Shown piece by piece: positions 9,135-18,204 of a stretch of 64,000 nt of DNA. The stretch is from the NCBI GenBank assembly GCA_964537875.1, contig CAZIDN010000009.1:1-64000 (forward strand), in the 5' to 3' direction. The position numbers and the translations under genes are program-made. Below the pieces are notes generated by a model, which was not told where the DNA came from, did no database searches, and was given only the letters and a program-made list of their open reading frames with translations. Position 1 is the stretch's first letter. Each line of letters begins with the position of its first letter. Source of the stretch: JAPKZH01 sp964537875 (lineage in GTDB: Bacteria; Acidobacteriota; Aminicenantia; Aminicenantales; UBA4085).

Positions 9135-10193
9135 CTATTCGATGATCCTGACCCGGGCGTTTGTGCGCAGCGTCTCAAAGCCTTCGGTCACGACGCGGTC
9201 CGACGCCTTGAGACCGCTTGTCACTTCGGCCTCATCGACGTTTTCGATGCCGGTCTGGATCCTCCTTTCGAGGGCAATGCCCCGCTCGACGACAAATACG
9301 GTCTTGGCGCCGCGGCGGTCGAGGATGATGGATTTGGGGATGACCAAGACCGCGGTCTTTTCCTGGACGATCACGTCCGTCTTGATGAAGCTGCCCGGCT
9401 TGAGGCGGAGGCCGGGATTGGGGATCTCGATCCTCAGCTTGAACATGCGGCTCTCTGCGTCGAGAGCGGGAGAGATCTGGGTCAGGATCCCCGAGAGGGC
9501 CGTGTTGGGCTGGCTGTAATCGGTGACCAGGACTCGCTGGCCCTGGGACAGCCGGTCCATCTCCTTGCCGGGCAGGGTCAGGTCGGCATAGAGGCGGGAA
9601 TAGTCCATGATCCGGATGACAAGCGTATTCGATTCGATCCATTGGCCGTCGGTGAAATGAGGCAGGTCGACGACGACCCCGTCGAAAGGAGCCCTGACCT
9701 CGAGCTTCTTCAGCGCCAGCAAGGAGTTTTCGAAGCTGTAGGTCGAGTCGATGAAAGCCCTTTGGGCGTCGGCCAGCTCCTTGAGAGTGATTCCCCCTTT
9801 TTCATAGACGCCCTGCTGCTTGGTGTATTCCCGCTGGGCGGATTCGTGCTGCAGCTTTTTAGACTCAAAGGCGACTTGGTTCACAAATTCGGGATTCTCC
9901 AGGGAAATCAGGATTTCATCCTTCTTGACGCCGTCCCTCATCCGGAACGGCTGGCCCGTCCGGGCGTTGGTCCGGAGAAGATACCGGCCCGCCTGCTCGG
10001 TTTTGAGCTGGACGTCGCGGATGGGGAAGGCCGTTCCGGTCGCGGCCACGAACTCCTGAATAGCCTTGGGCTTGAGCTCGGCGGCCTTGACCGTGATGGT
10101 CGTCTCCGTATCCACGCTGAGGGTTTCCTGCTTGCAGCTCCAGAACGCCAGGAGGGCTGTCAGGCTGAGAAAGGCGATCGTTGTTTTCTTCAC
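9135..10193 (-). CDS. RND efflux periplasmic adaptor (membrane fusion protein)
   Basis: This is a periplasmic adaptor of about 352 residues that links RND permeases to a TolC channel. The N-terminus is a lipoprotein-type signal ending in LLAFWSC. Next come the lipoyl/barrel-sandwich halves around a predicted coiled-coil hairpin, then APFDGVVVDL and a beta-barrel domain. GTG at 10193 is chosen because an AGGAGG site at 10200-10205 is 6 bases upstream of it. The ATG at 10199 abuts that site, and a longer frame to 10229 runs inside the tolC-like gene. The Shine-Dalgarno sequence overlaps the stop codon of the preceding TolC gene, so the pair is tightly coupled. Confidence 0.9.
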   Translation of the reverse strand: MKKTTIAFLSLTALLAFWSCKQETLSVDTETTITVKAAELKPKAIQEFVAATGTAFPIRDVQLKTEQAGRYLLRTNARTGQPFRMRDGVKKDEILISLENPEFVNQVAFESKKLQHESAQREYTKQQGVYEKGGITLKELADAQRAFIDSTYSFENSLLALKKLEVRAPFDGVVVDLPHFTDGQWIESNTLVIRIMDYSRLYADLTLPGKEMDRLSQGQRVLVTDYSQPNTALSGILTQISPALDAESRMFKLRIEIPNPGLRLKPGSFIKTDVIVQEKTAVLVIPKSIILDRRGAKTVFVVERGIALERRIQTGIENVDEAEVTSGLKASDRVVTEGFETLRTNARVRIIE

Positions 10194-10203
10194 GGGCATC
10201 CTC

Positions 10204-11706
10204 CTACATCTTTTCGACGATGGAAACATTTTTATCGAAATCCCAGAGGGAACGGATCTTGATATCCAGAAGGGCCAGCTTATAGTTGATCAGGGCCGAA
10301 ACCTCGTTGAGCTTCTGAGTGGAGAGCTGCTGCTGGTAGAATTGCATATCCTTGGACGAAAGATCGCCGCTCTTGTATCGCTCGAGGTTGATCTCATAGG
10401 TCAATTGGGCATTCTTGGTGTTCTTTTCGGCGATCTCGATCTGCCGCTTTTGGTTCAGCAAACTGCGGTAGGCCTGCCGGATATCAAGCTGGATCTGTTT
10501 TCTCTGTTCCTCAAGGGAAAGTTTCTGGGTGTCCACCTGGGCCTGGGTGGCCGCCAGGACGTGTTTCTTTTGGCCCCAGTCGAAAACCGGAATGTTCAGG
10601 GTGAGGGCGACCACCTGGTCGACGTTCGGGGAGCCGTAAATGTTTTGGAAGGCTTTATTGACGCCGGTCAAACCCACGGTGAGATCCACCTGGGCTTTGA
10701 ATTCATTCTGCGCTCCGGCCTGGATGAGGTCGTTGAGGGCAGTCTGGATGGAGATATCCCTTTGGCGGAGCTCCATCCGGCTGGCCAGGCCATGGGCGAT
10801 GGCCTTTTGGAGGTCGACATCCACAAGATACTTGCGGATGTCGGTCACGATCTCGATCTCCTGGTCCAGATACATTCCGATCAGGATCTTGAAGCTGTCC
10901 ATAGCGTTCTCGTACTGGATCTGCTTGTTTTCGAGAGCGGCCTGGCTGCTTAATCGGGTCAGGTCGGCCTGATAAAGCTCTCCTTGAGCGGCGATCCCGG
11001 CCTGGACTTTGCTTTCGATGATTTTCAACTGTTCGTCGGCGTTCTTGGATTCTTCCTGGGCGATTTTAACGCCTTCCCGGCTGTAATAAAGGTTGAGGAA
11101 CTGCTGGGTGACCTGACGTTCGATGGAAAGCTTTTGGAGGGCGTAATTTAGCCGGGAGTTTTCCAGGGATAGCTCGAGCTCCTCGATCTGCATCTGGGTC
11201 CGGTTATAGGTGAATAGGGGCTGGCTGAATTTTAAAAACAGGGAGTTGTTATACGCGCCCGCCTTGTTACCGCCGACAAACGAACTCGAAGACTCCTGCC
11301 AGTTGAAGCTGTCGGTGACCGTCAGGGTGCCGTCCGTCCATTTGATGGGCTGACGAATGGAAAAGCTGGCGGCCGTCCTGGTGACGCTCTGGGTATTGTA
11401 GCTCGAAGTCAGCTCGCTAAAGGTCTTTGTGTCCGAAAGATTGAGGGGATTGAGGGTGAGGCTGAACTGGGATTTCAACCCGGCCTGTTGGGCCTTGAGG
11501 TTTTCTCCGCTGGTCTGCAGCCGGTAAGCGGCCTCCTTGATGGAGGGACTGTTGCGAAAGGCGAATTCCAGGGCCTTGTCCAGAGTCAAAATCTCCTGCG
11601 CCGCGAGCGGCAGAAGAAGAAGAAAGATCAAACCTCCCGCTAAAAGGCCGAGCCGTACAGTCCTATGATCCCGGGTGCTGGAGAAACTTTTCGCGCTTTT
11701 TATCAT
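10204..11706 (-). CDS. TolC family outer-membrane channel protein
   Basis: This 500-residue outer-membrane efflux protein has a signal peptide (GLLAGGLIFLLLLPLAAQ), then the start of the first OEP repeat (LTLDKALEFAFRNSPSI) and long alternating amphipathic helices rich in Gln, Glu and Leu, as in TolC. ATG at 11706 is preferred: CAGGAG lies 8 to 9 bases upstream and it gives a standard signal sequence. A frame back to 11769 would overlap the ABC permease gene. Its place between the ABC permease and the RND adaptor suggests one outer-membrane exit shared by both systems. Confidence 0.92.
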   Translation of the reverse strand: MIKSAKSFSSTRDHRTVRLGLLAGGLIFLLLLPLAAQEILTLDKALEFAFRNSPSIKEAAYRLQTSGENLKAQQAGLKSQFSLTLNPLNLSDTKTFSELTSSYNTQSVTRTAASFSIRQPIKWTDGTLTVTDSFNWQESSSSFVGGNKAGAYNNSLFLKFSQPLFTYNRTQMQIEELELSLENSRLNYALQKLSIERQVTQQFLNLYYSREGVKIAQEESKNADEQLKIIESKVQAGIAAQGELYQADLTRLSSQAALENKQIQYENAMDSFKILIGMYLDQEIEIVTDIRKYLVDVDLQKAIAHGLASRMELRQRDISIQTALNDLIQAGAQNEFKAQVDLTVGLTGVNKAFQNIYGSPNVDQVVALTLNIPVFDWGQKKHVLAATQAQVDTQKLSLEEQRKQIQLDIRQAYRSLLNQKRQIEIAEKNTKNAQLTYEINLERYKSGDLSSKDMQFYQQQLSTQKLNEVSALINYKLALLDIKIRSLWDFDKNVSIVEKM

Positions 11707-11750
11707 AGCTTTCGCTCCTGATATGATATTCGACGGTCCTTCGAAGAGCG

Positions 11751-14700
11751 CTATTTTTGTTGGACCCACTTGATGGCGTCCGCCAAAACAAAACGCTCCT
11801 CGTTTTTGTCCGTCAATTCGACTAGATTCTCGCCGGCCGCCAGCCGGAAATTTCCGATGAGGGTCCAGCCGGCCGGCACGTCCCTGAGGTCAACGATAAC
11901 CTCTTCGACCCGGCCCTCGTGATAAATCAGGAAATGCTTTTTGCCCGGCTGCAGCCGCGGCACATTGAAGCCCCGGCCTGCCGCCTGTGTTCCCGCCGTG
12001 GTTCCACTCCCGCGCTGGCCGCCCGAGGGCGGGGCTCCCCCCATGGCGAAGCCGCCGCGGCCTAACGCCATCACGTTTCCTCCCCGGCCCATGCCCGCGC
12101 CGATCCCTTCGTAATAAAAATAAATGCTATACTCTCCGGCCTGGTCGAGATGGACCGTCCAGGCGACCTTGCTCACGCCTTGGCCGGATTTCTTGACAAA
12201 CGCGGAGCGGACGAATCGGCCGAAGAAATTCTGGATGATCAAGGGTTCCCAATGATCGGGCGGATTTAGCAAACTGCCGAACGTCCCATAGTCTGCCTCG
12301 CTTTGATCAGGCACAAAAATACGGCGGACCGTGCTTCGCAGCCAATTTTCCCGCCCCTTGTCGGCAAGCTTGAAACCCGCGTCTTCATTGTCGACGATGT
12401 ATTCTCCTTCTGCTCCGGGCGAGGCCGGGATATAAGGTCGAGCCGATTCGCCGTCGAACGGCTTGACGCCCGGCTTCGGCTGTTGATTGCTGAAGGGAAG
12501 GGTGAACATCCCGGGCAGGTTGCGCGACATCGTGGTATCGATCGTTGTCATGGCCGATGCCTGATCCAGGACAATGCCAACCGCTTTGACGGTCTGGGCG
12601 GGCACGAGGACCGTGCGCGTTTCCGGCGCCGAGGCCGACACCCCCATCACGCCGCCCATTCCGCCTCCGCCCCGGGCGCCGAAACCGCCCATCGTGGCCA
12701 GATTGACCTTGATGACGCCTTCCTGGTTCGTTGGATTCGTTACCTGGAATTTGATCTGGAACTTAGTCTTTTCTTTGTCGATGACTCGGTAGCTCTGGAC
12801 GTCGTCGAACAGGAAGCCCGGCAAACCCTTCTGCTCGTACCAGGACGCGATCGTTTTGTCTAGATCCAAACGTCCCAGGCCGGCGATGAAATCCTCCAAG
12901 GATTTTCGGGTGATCGGCTTGAAACGCCGGTCCTTGAGAAACGCGATCAGCCGGTCGTCGAAGTCGGCCGCCCCGAGCTTGGCCCGGATGAGAATCAAAA
13001 GAGCCTTTCCTTTTTGCTGCAGAATCGGGATGACCGGCTGGTTCTCCCGGCCGGAGAGTCGAATCGCCTCGGCCAAAGAATGGTCCATCAGAAACTTGTT
13101 GATTTCATTCTGGAGCGTGTTGCTCCCCTGGCCGAGGCGCATCGGGCCTAAAGTGGGTGAACCGGCCCGCTCCTGAAGGTAAGATTCCAGCGCATAGCCG
13201 AAGAGAGGCCACTCCGCGATATTGAGGGGAGAAGCGTAGGCCACGAAATTGGGGAAAATATTGAAGGCGGCTTCGGAATTCGTCTCGACCAGGAAGCCCA
13301 GGGGAGCCCGCTGCTGGCCGCCGAATAGACCCGGCTGCGTCGCGATCAGGTTGGATTGGATAAAACGGTTGAACAAGACGCGCTGAATGTCCTTCGGACT
13401 TATTTGGCCGCCTGCTCTCGCCGTCATCGCCCGTTGGCCCGCCGCTCCGGCCCGACCGCCCAGGCCTGCCATCAGGCCGGCCCTGAATTCGGCCCCGGCG
13501 CACAGGACTCCCATTTCTGGCAGAAAAACCAACTGCGGCTGGACGTGCTCCTGGGCCATGGTCCAAAGCCGGTTATAGCTGGTGATATGGATCGGAATTT
13601 CGACGAGAGAAAGCTGTTTGTAGGGATAATTCAAGCCCAGTACGACCTCATATCCGTCTTTAATCTGCTTAATCAGCTGGGGCAAATCCCCGGCGATTTC
13701 CTTAAGCTTGGGCGTGAATCGGTCGTGCCCGTCAAGGAGCAAAAGAGAATATTGGACTCCATCCACCGTGACGGTTTTTTTCTCGTAACGGCCCAAAGTC
13801 AGGGAGATTTGGGGAAGAAGAGTCTCCGGTTGAAAGACATAAGTTTTTTTTCGGCCGGCGTTTTCGATTGTCGGAATGCCCTGAGAAATGGCCGTCAAGT
13901 TCTCAGGCGTCTCGACGGACAGGGTAAAGCGGCTATTATCTTTCTTCATGAGCGAGGGGAAGAGCAGAGATTCGGGAAGCCCCGGCCGCGGATACCAGCC
14001 GCATTCAGGAGTCAGATGGACAAAATCCGGACTGATCACGGCATAGCGCTTGGGTACGGAAACCATCCATATCTTGAGGGGCGTATCGCGTTTCGTATCG
14101 TCGATATCCAGGTAGCAATAGCCTTCGTCGATCGTCCCCGAATAAGACAGCGAGAGACGGATCTCGCTGCCCGGCGGAATCAGTTCCTTCGCCTCGACGG
14201 CGACGAGATGATGATTTTTGCGATAGGGCAGCGCGCCGGATTCGCCCTTGAGCTCGCTGATCCGGAGCCCCGGATTGAGAGAAAGATAGATCGTTTTCAG
14301 GGCAACATCATTGTTGTTGGCCAGGGTGAGATCGGCCGTTGCGGTAATCGTTTTTCCTTCATGACGCAGGCGGATATTGCAGCCGAGAAGGGTCAGCGCC
14401 GGCTTCTCTGCTACTTCCCGGCTCTCTGCTTTAATCGCTTTTCGCAAATCCCGGGCCGTAGTGACGCCGTGAAGATACGTATAGCCGAGTCCGGCCGCCG
14501 CGGCGACGGCGAGCAGGGCCAGAATCCCCAGAATCCTGTTCAACCCGGGAGACTGGCGCAGCCTTTTCATGAGCAGGGCGGAAATCAGGATCAATCCCGC
14601 GCCCAGGAAAAAGTACATCCCTCGGAGAAGAACGAGCTGGGGCAGATTGCCCAGGCCGATAAAATCCGAGTACATGACCGGCGTGTAAAAAGCGAAGCTG

Positions 14701-15305
14701 TCAAAGGCAAAAGAGTAACGGGGACCGATCACGATCAGGGAGAGGAATATGTAGGATAGGGTCAGAAGATAGATGATCGCTTGACTGCGGATCAAGGAGC
14801 CGATAAAGATCGGCAGCCCGATCATGAAGACAAGGGTCGGCAGGCTGAGGAGCCCGACGTAAAGAAGATATGAGGACCCGGCAAAAAGCGTGTGGGAAAA
14901 AAAGACGTGGATGATGAAGGTGATGAGAAGGACGACGAAATTCAAGACGGCGAACACGCCGAAGATGCCCAAAAATTTCCCCAGCATATATTGCCCGTTG
15001 GAAAAAGAATGGGCGAAAATCACTTCAGACGTATCCTGCTTCCGGTCGCGCTTCAGGAATTCCGTGGCCAGGAATACGGCCATGATCCCCTGAAAGACAT
15101 TGAGGAGCTTGATGACGATCAGAGGAAAAGCCCCGGAAAGCGCCCGGCTGAAGTAGAAGCCCGAATAGGCGGGCAGGGCGATAGTGACCATGACCAGGAT
15201 CAGGACGGCCACGGCTAATCCGGAAAAGATGCGGAATCCCCAAGAACGGAGAAGCAGTTTGGCTTCATACCGGGCGATGCTTGCGACAGTTTGTGTGGCG
15301 CTCAT
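11751..15305 (-). CDS. ABC-2 permease fused to degenerate M1-like peptidase and C-terminal golvesin-like domain
   Basis: This 1184-residue protein starts with an ABC-2 type permease module of about six membrane helices (residues ~15-280). A long extracytoplasmic region follows that is laid out like the M1 aminopeptidase part of the ABC permease/M1 fusions common in Bacteroidetes. I find no HExxH zinc motif anywhere, so the peptidase part is probably inactive or only structural. Gly-rich stretches occur near residues 540-560, 860-880 and 1080-1110. The last ~100 residues (GWTLIGNF, then FVLADAIKWV) look like a golvesin/xanthan-lyase-type beta-sandwich. It lies downstream of an ABC ATPase gene, its likely energy partner. 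Confidence 0.85.
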   Translation of the reverse strand: MSATQTVASIARYEAKLLLRSWGFRIFSGLAVAVLILVMVTIALPAYSGFYFSRALSGAFPLIVIKLLNVFQGIMAVFLATEFLKRDRKQDTSEVIFAHSFSNGQYMLGKFLGIFGVFAVLNFVVLLITFIIHVFFSHTLFAGSSYLLYVGLLSLPTLVFMIGLPIFIGSLIRSQAIIYLLTLSYIFLSLIVIGPRYSFAFDSFAFYTPVMYSDFIGLGNLPQLVLLRGMYFFLGAGLILISALLMKRLRQSPGLNRILGILALLAVAAAAGLGYTYLHGVTTARDLRKAIKAESREVAEKPALTLLGCNIRLRHEGKTITATADLTLANNNDVALKTIYLSLNPGLRISELKGESGALPYRKNHHLVAVEAKELIPPGSEIRLSLSYSGTIDEGYCYLDIDDTKRDTPLKIWMVSVPKRYAVISPDFVHLTPECGWYPRPGLPESLLFPSLMKKDNSRFTLSVETPENLTAISQGIPTIENAGRKKTYVFQPETLLPQISLTLGRYEKKTVTVDGVQYSLLLLDGHDRFTPKLKEIAGDLPQLIKQIKDGYEVVLGLNYPYKQLSLVEIPIHITSYNRLWTMAQEHVQPQLVFLPEMGVLCAGAEFRAGLMAGLGGRAGAAGQRAMTARAGGQISPKDIQRVLFNRFIQSNLIATQPGLFGGQQRAPLGFLVETNSEAAFNIFPNFVAYASPLNIAEWPLFGYALESYLQERAGSPTLGPMRLGQGSNTLQNEINKFLMDHSLAEAIRLSGRENQPVIPILQQKGKALLILIRAKLGAADFDDRLIAFLKDRRFKPITRKSLEDFIAGLGRLDLDKTIASWYEQKGLPGFLFDDVQSYRVIDKEKTKFQIKFQVTNPTNQEGVIKVNLATMGGFGARGGGGMGGVMGVSASAPETRTVLVPAQTVKAVGIVLDQASAMTTIDTTMSRNLPGMFTLPFSNQQPKPGVKPFDGESARPYIPASPGAEGEYIVDNEDAGFKLADKGRENWLRSTVRRIFVPDQSEADYGTFGSLLNPPDHWEPLIIQNFFGRFVRSAFVKKSGQGVSKVAWTVHLDQAGEYSIYFYYEGIGAGMGRGGNVMALGRGGFAMGGAPPSGGQRGSGTTAGTQAAGRGFNVPRLQPGKKHFLIYHEGRVEEVIVDLRDVPAGWTLIGNFRLAAGENLVELTDKNEERFVLADAIKWVQQK

Positions 15306-15361
15306 TCCCAGGCTCCTCTATGACGAATTAAAATAGTAGTCTTTGGAGGCGACTAATATCA

Positions 15362-15540
15362 ACGCAATAAAATGACATCCCCGTATGGGCAGCGCATAGG
15401 CCGTCCTAAAGCCCCCGTAGCGGAGGGGGGCCCCGTCGGCTTTTCCGACGGGGGGAACCGACGGGACTGGTTCCCCCGGGCCCGGGGGCTAAGGGCGGCC
15501 TATGCGCCGCCCAGACATTGTCACTTTATTTATTACGTTT
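15362..15540. repeat. Long nested imperfect inverted repeat
   Basis: The left arm from about 15387 (GGGCAGCGCATAGGCCGTCC, then AAAGCCCCC) pairs almost perfectly with the right arm ending near 15515 (GGGGGCTAAGGGCGGCC, then TATGCGCCGCCC). Flanking ATAAAATGACA and TGTCACTTTAT extend the pairing outward. Inside are smaller GC-rich hairpins such as CCCCGTCGG/CCGACGGGG and GGGAACC/GGTTCCC. The element fills the gap between the ABC ATPase and permease genes. It could be a non-autonomous mobile element or a structured RNA in the operon transcript; no coding potential is seen. Confidence 0.75.
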
Positions 15541-15543
15541 GTA

Positions 15544-16446
15544 TTAATGTTGGCCGTCTGCGGACTGCATGAAGTAAACATAGGCGTCCTCGAGGTTGGG
15601 TTCCACAGACTCCGCCGGGCCGTCGGCATAATTTTCCGCGACGATGCGGAGCTCATAGCCGGCCTCCGAGGGAACCGCCGAGATCACTTGATACTTAGTC
15701 TTGAAAAAGTCCAGTTCCTGGGAGGTAATCGAGGCCTTCCAGACCTTCCCCTGGACCTTGGCCGCCAATTCCGCCGGGGTGCCGTTGAAGACGAGGTTGC
15801 CTTCGTTCAACAGGGCAATCCGGGAGCAGGTGGAGGAGATATCGCCCACGATGTGCGTAGAGAGAAGAATGACCTTTTCCTGCCGGGAAAGATCGGAGAG
15901 GAGATTGCGAAACCGAACCCGTTCCTCAGGGTCCAGGCCGACTGTCGGCTCATCGATGATCATGATCTGGGGATCGCTGATCAGGGTCTGGGCGATTCCC
16001 AGCCGGCGCTTCATTCCTCCCGAGAGCTTGCTGGCTTTGCGGTCCCGCGCCTCATAGAGCCCGACGTCTTCGAGCGTTTTTTCAATCAGAGTATGCCGCC
16101 TTGACCTGGGGCGAATCCCCCTCAGGCAGCCCACGTAGTCCAGAAACTCCCAGACAGTCAGTCTGGCAAATGAGGTGAATTCCTGGGGCAGGTAACCTGT
16201 CAGCTGACGGATCTTCTTGCGGTCTTTCCCTAGATCCAGGCCGTTGATCAGGACCCGGCCGGCTGTGGGTTTGAGAAGAGTTACCAGGATTCGGATGAGG
16301 GTGGTCTTCCCGGCGCCATTGGGGCCGAGAAGACCGAACATTCCCTTTTCGATGTCCAGATTGACATCTTTGAGCGCGACGGTGTTTCCCGGATAGCGAT
16401 GAGTCAAACCTCGGATTGTAATAGGGGATCTGCTTTCTTCAGGCAT
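15544..16446 (-). CDS. ABC transporter ATP-binding protein
   Basis: This 300-residue ATPase of the ABC-2 exporter class has Walker A GPNGAGKTT at 41-49, a Q-loop region LPQEF near 86-90, signature LSGGMKRR at 141-148, Walker B with DEPTVGLDPEE near 165-175, and the H-switch in LLSTHI. It resembles the ATPase domain fused to the RND permease in the same operon (both have YLPQEF and FLDY), so the two are paralogues. It is the first gene of the operon and most likely energises the ABC permease/peptidase-like protein that follows. Confidence 0.95.
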   Translation of the reverse strand: MPEESRSPITIRGLTHRYPGNTVALKDVNLDIEKGMFGLLGPNGAGKTTLIRILVTLLKPTAGRVLINGLDLGKDRKKIRQLTGYLPQEFTSFARLTVWEFLDYVGCLRGIRPRSRRHTLIEKTLEDVGLYEARDRKASKLSGGMKRRLGIAQTLISDPQIMIIDEPTVGLDPEERVRFRNLLSDLSRQEKVILLSTHIVGDISSTCSRIALLNEGNLVFNGTPAELAAKVQGKVWKASITSQELDFFKTKYQVISAVPSEAGYELRIVAENYADGPAESVEPNLEDAYVYFMQSADGQH

Positions 16447-16896
16447 ATCTATCTCTCAACAATTTAAGATAATTGACAGCGGCTTCCATTGATCCTTTGG
16501 CTGCATTCATAATACTTGTTTTCCATCATCGTGGCTAGCCGCCATGACCGATGCAAATTTTTTGGATTCAACGGCCGGGTCTCTATGAAGAATTTTTTTC
16601 ATCCCGACCTTCAGTTTGGGCTGTCCTTTGCTTCTTTCACCTCGTTATTTGGACGCAAAATCCGGATCTTTCTTCCCGTCTTCCTTTCTAACCCGGCGAT
16701 TTGTATCTTTTTTCCATTAAACGATTCCCGGCCGACTAAACGCAAGGATGCCCCAAATTCAATCCCCCTGCGTCTTGAGGCTTTTTGCCGACAAGGATCC
16801 CTTGCCGGACGGCCCTTTTTCCTATATAATCTATAAAGTAAGTATATTCAGCCGAGAAAAACGAGGCTCCCCTCGACTAACGATGAAGGAGGCTCA
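16447..16896. other. Intergenic region between divergent operons
   Basis: This 450-base gap lies between the divergent ABC ATPase and DUF362 genes. Short reading frames here have no recognisable protein features and lack good ribosome binding sites, so I call no gene. It must hold the promoters for both directions. The only convincing one is the sigma-70 type pair at 16802-16830 facing right. Confidence 0.5.
16802..16830 (+). promoter_or_regulatory. Putative sigma-70 promoter for DUF362 gene
   Basis: TTGCCG at 16802-16807 and TATAAT at 16825-16830 are separated by 17 bases. They lie about 65 bases upstream of the ATG at 16897. Confidence 0.55.
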
Positions 16897-18204
16897 ATGA
16901 AAGACGACCCTCGCCAACACTTTCTCAGCCGCCGCAATTTCATGAAATGGACGGTCGGCGGCGCTTTTTCGACTTTGCTCATCCGATCCCCCCGTTTTTT
17001 CAGGACGGACGCCGCAGCCCAGAACTCCCTGTTCTCCGTGAGCGAAATCCCCGGAAATCCTTTTTACAGCCAACTGAGCCCGAACAACCACGCCGGAATC
17101 GACTGCCTGCTTTTCCTGATGGGAAACAACGGCCTCAAGTTTTACCGGTCCAACGTGACGGGGCCGGTCTCCGGGCCCCTCGGAATGATCGCCTCCAACG
17201 ATGTGGTCTTGATCAAAGTCAACGCCCAGTGGAAATACAGGGGCGCCACCAACAGCGACCTCGTCCGCGGCCTCGTCCAGGCCATCGTCAGCCATCGGGA
17301 CGGCTTCACCGGCGAGATCGTGATCTTTGAAAATGGCCAGGGACGGGGCAGCCTCAACTGCGACACATCGGCCAGCTATTCGGACAACCTCGTCCATGCC
17401 AACGCCCTCAACGAAAGCCATTCTTTTCTTTACATGGTCGATCATATTTTCAAAGACTCCCGGGTTTCGGCCTTCCTGCTCGATACGATCCGCGACAGGT
17501 TCATCAACCGTGATGACCATGTCACCAACGGCTATCGAATATTGGAAAATGTCTCCTATCCCTGTTTTACCACGAGGCGCGGCACCCGTGTGGAGCTCCG
17601 GGAGGGCGTGTGGAACGGCAGCGGCTATGACCAGAACCTCAAGCTCATCAACATCCCTGTTCTCAAGACCCACGGCGGGTCCGAGATCACGGCTTCACTC
17701 AAGCATTTTTACGGCGTCCTGAGCATGAACGACGGGAACAGCGGATACCGCCATTACGCCGGGTTGGGAGAGACGTGCGGAAAGATGGTTGTTTCCGTCC
17801 GACCTCCGGTCCTGAACCTCATGGATGCGATCTGGGTGTCGCATGAATCTCTCACGGGTTATCCGGCGAGCACCACCTTCAACGCCAACCGGATCGTCGC
17901 CAGCCAGGACCCGGTCGCCCTGGACTATTGGGCTGCCAAGAACATCCTTTATCCGATCAACAAGAACTACAACCATCACCCCGACAATGCGACCATCCAA
18001 GACTGGCTATATGTGGCCCAAGGCTTTATCAACAACCGGGGCGGGCTCTATAGCCCTCAGAGCGGAATCCTGGTCGACAAAGTCAGTAAAAACGAATCGG
18101 AGATGGCCGTCTATTTCGACAGCGCCATAAGTTTCATCCAAAACGGGCCGAACGCGATCCCCCGAGAGTTCAAGGATCGGGAGCGCCAGAGAAGAAGATT
18201 CTAG
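16897..18204 (+). CDS. Tat-exported DUF362 domain protein
   Basis: This 435-residue protein has a twin-arginine signal (SRRNFMKW, then a hydrophobic stretch and AAAQ near residue 40), so it is probably exported folded. The body matches DUF362, with LINIPVLKTHGG and a LKHFYGV segment typical of that family, whose biochemical role is unsettled. GAAGGAGG sits just upstream of the ATG. The gene is convergent with the aldehyde dehydrogenase, and the two stops share the palindrome CTAG at 18201-18204. A paralogue lies at 34148-35212. Confidence 0.88.
   Translation: MKDDPRQHFLSRRNFMKWTVGGAFSTLLIRSPRFFRTDAAAQNSLFSVSEIPGNPFYSQLSPNNHAGIDCLLFLMGNNGLKFYRSNVTGPVSGPLGMIASNDVVLIKVNAQWKYRGATNSDLVRGLVQAIVSHRDGFTGEIVIFENGQGRGSLNCDTSASYSDNLVHANALNESHSFLYMVDHIFKDSRVSAFLLDTIRDRFINRDDHVTNGYRILENVSYPCFTTRRGTRVELREGVWNGSGYDQNLKLINIPVLKTHGGSEITASLKHFYGVLSMNDGNSGYRHYAGLGETCGKMVVSVRPPVLNLMDAIWVSHESLTGYPASTTFNANRIVASQDPVALDYWAAKNILYPINKNYNHHPDNATIQDWLYVAQGFINNRGGLYSPQSGILVDKVSKNESEMAVYFDSAISFIQNGPNAIPREFKDRERQRRRF

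Noticed and set aside
13356..14759. 467-residue plus-strand frame
   Set aside because: It is opposite the ABC permease/peptidase-like gene, has no recognisable feature, and lacks a ribosome binding site.
16516..16836. 106-residue frame in the gap before the DUF362 gene
   Set aside because: It overlaps the proposed promoter, and the composition is irregular with no protein features.
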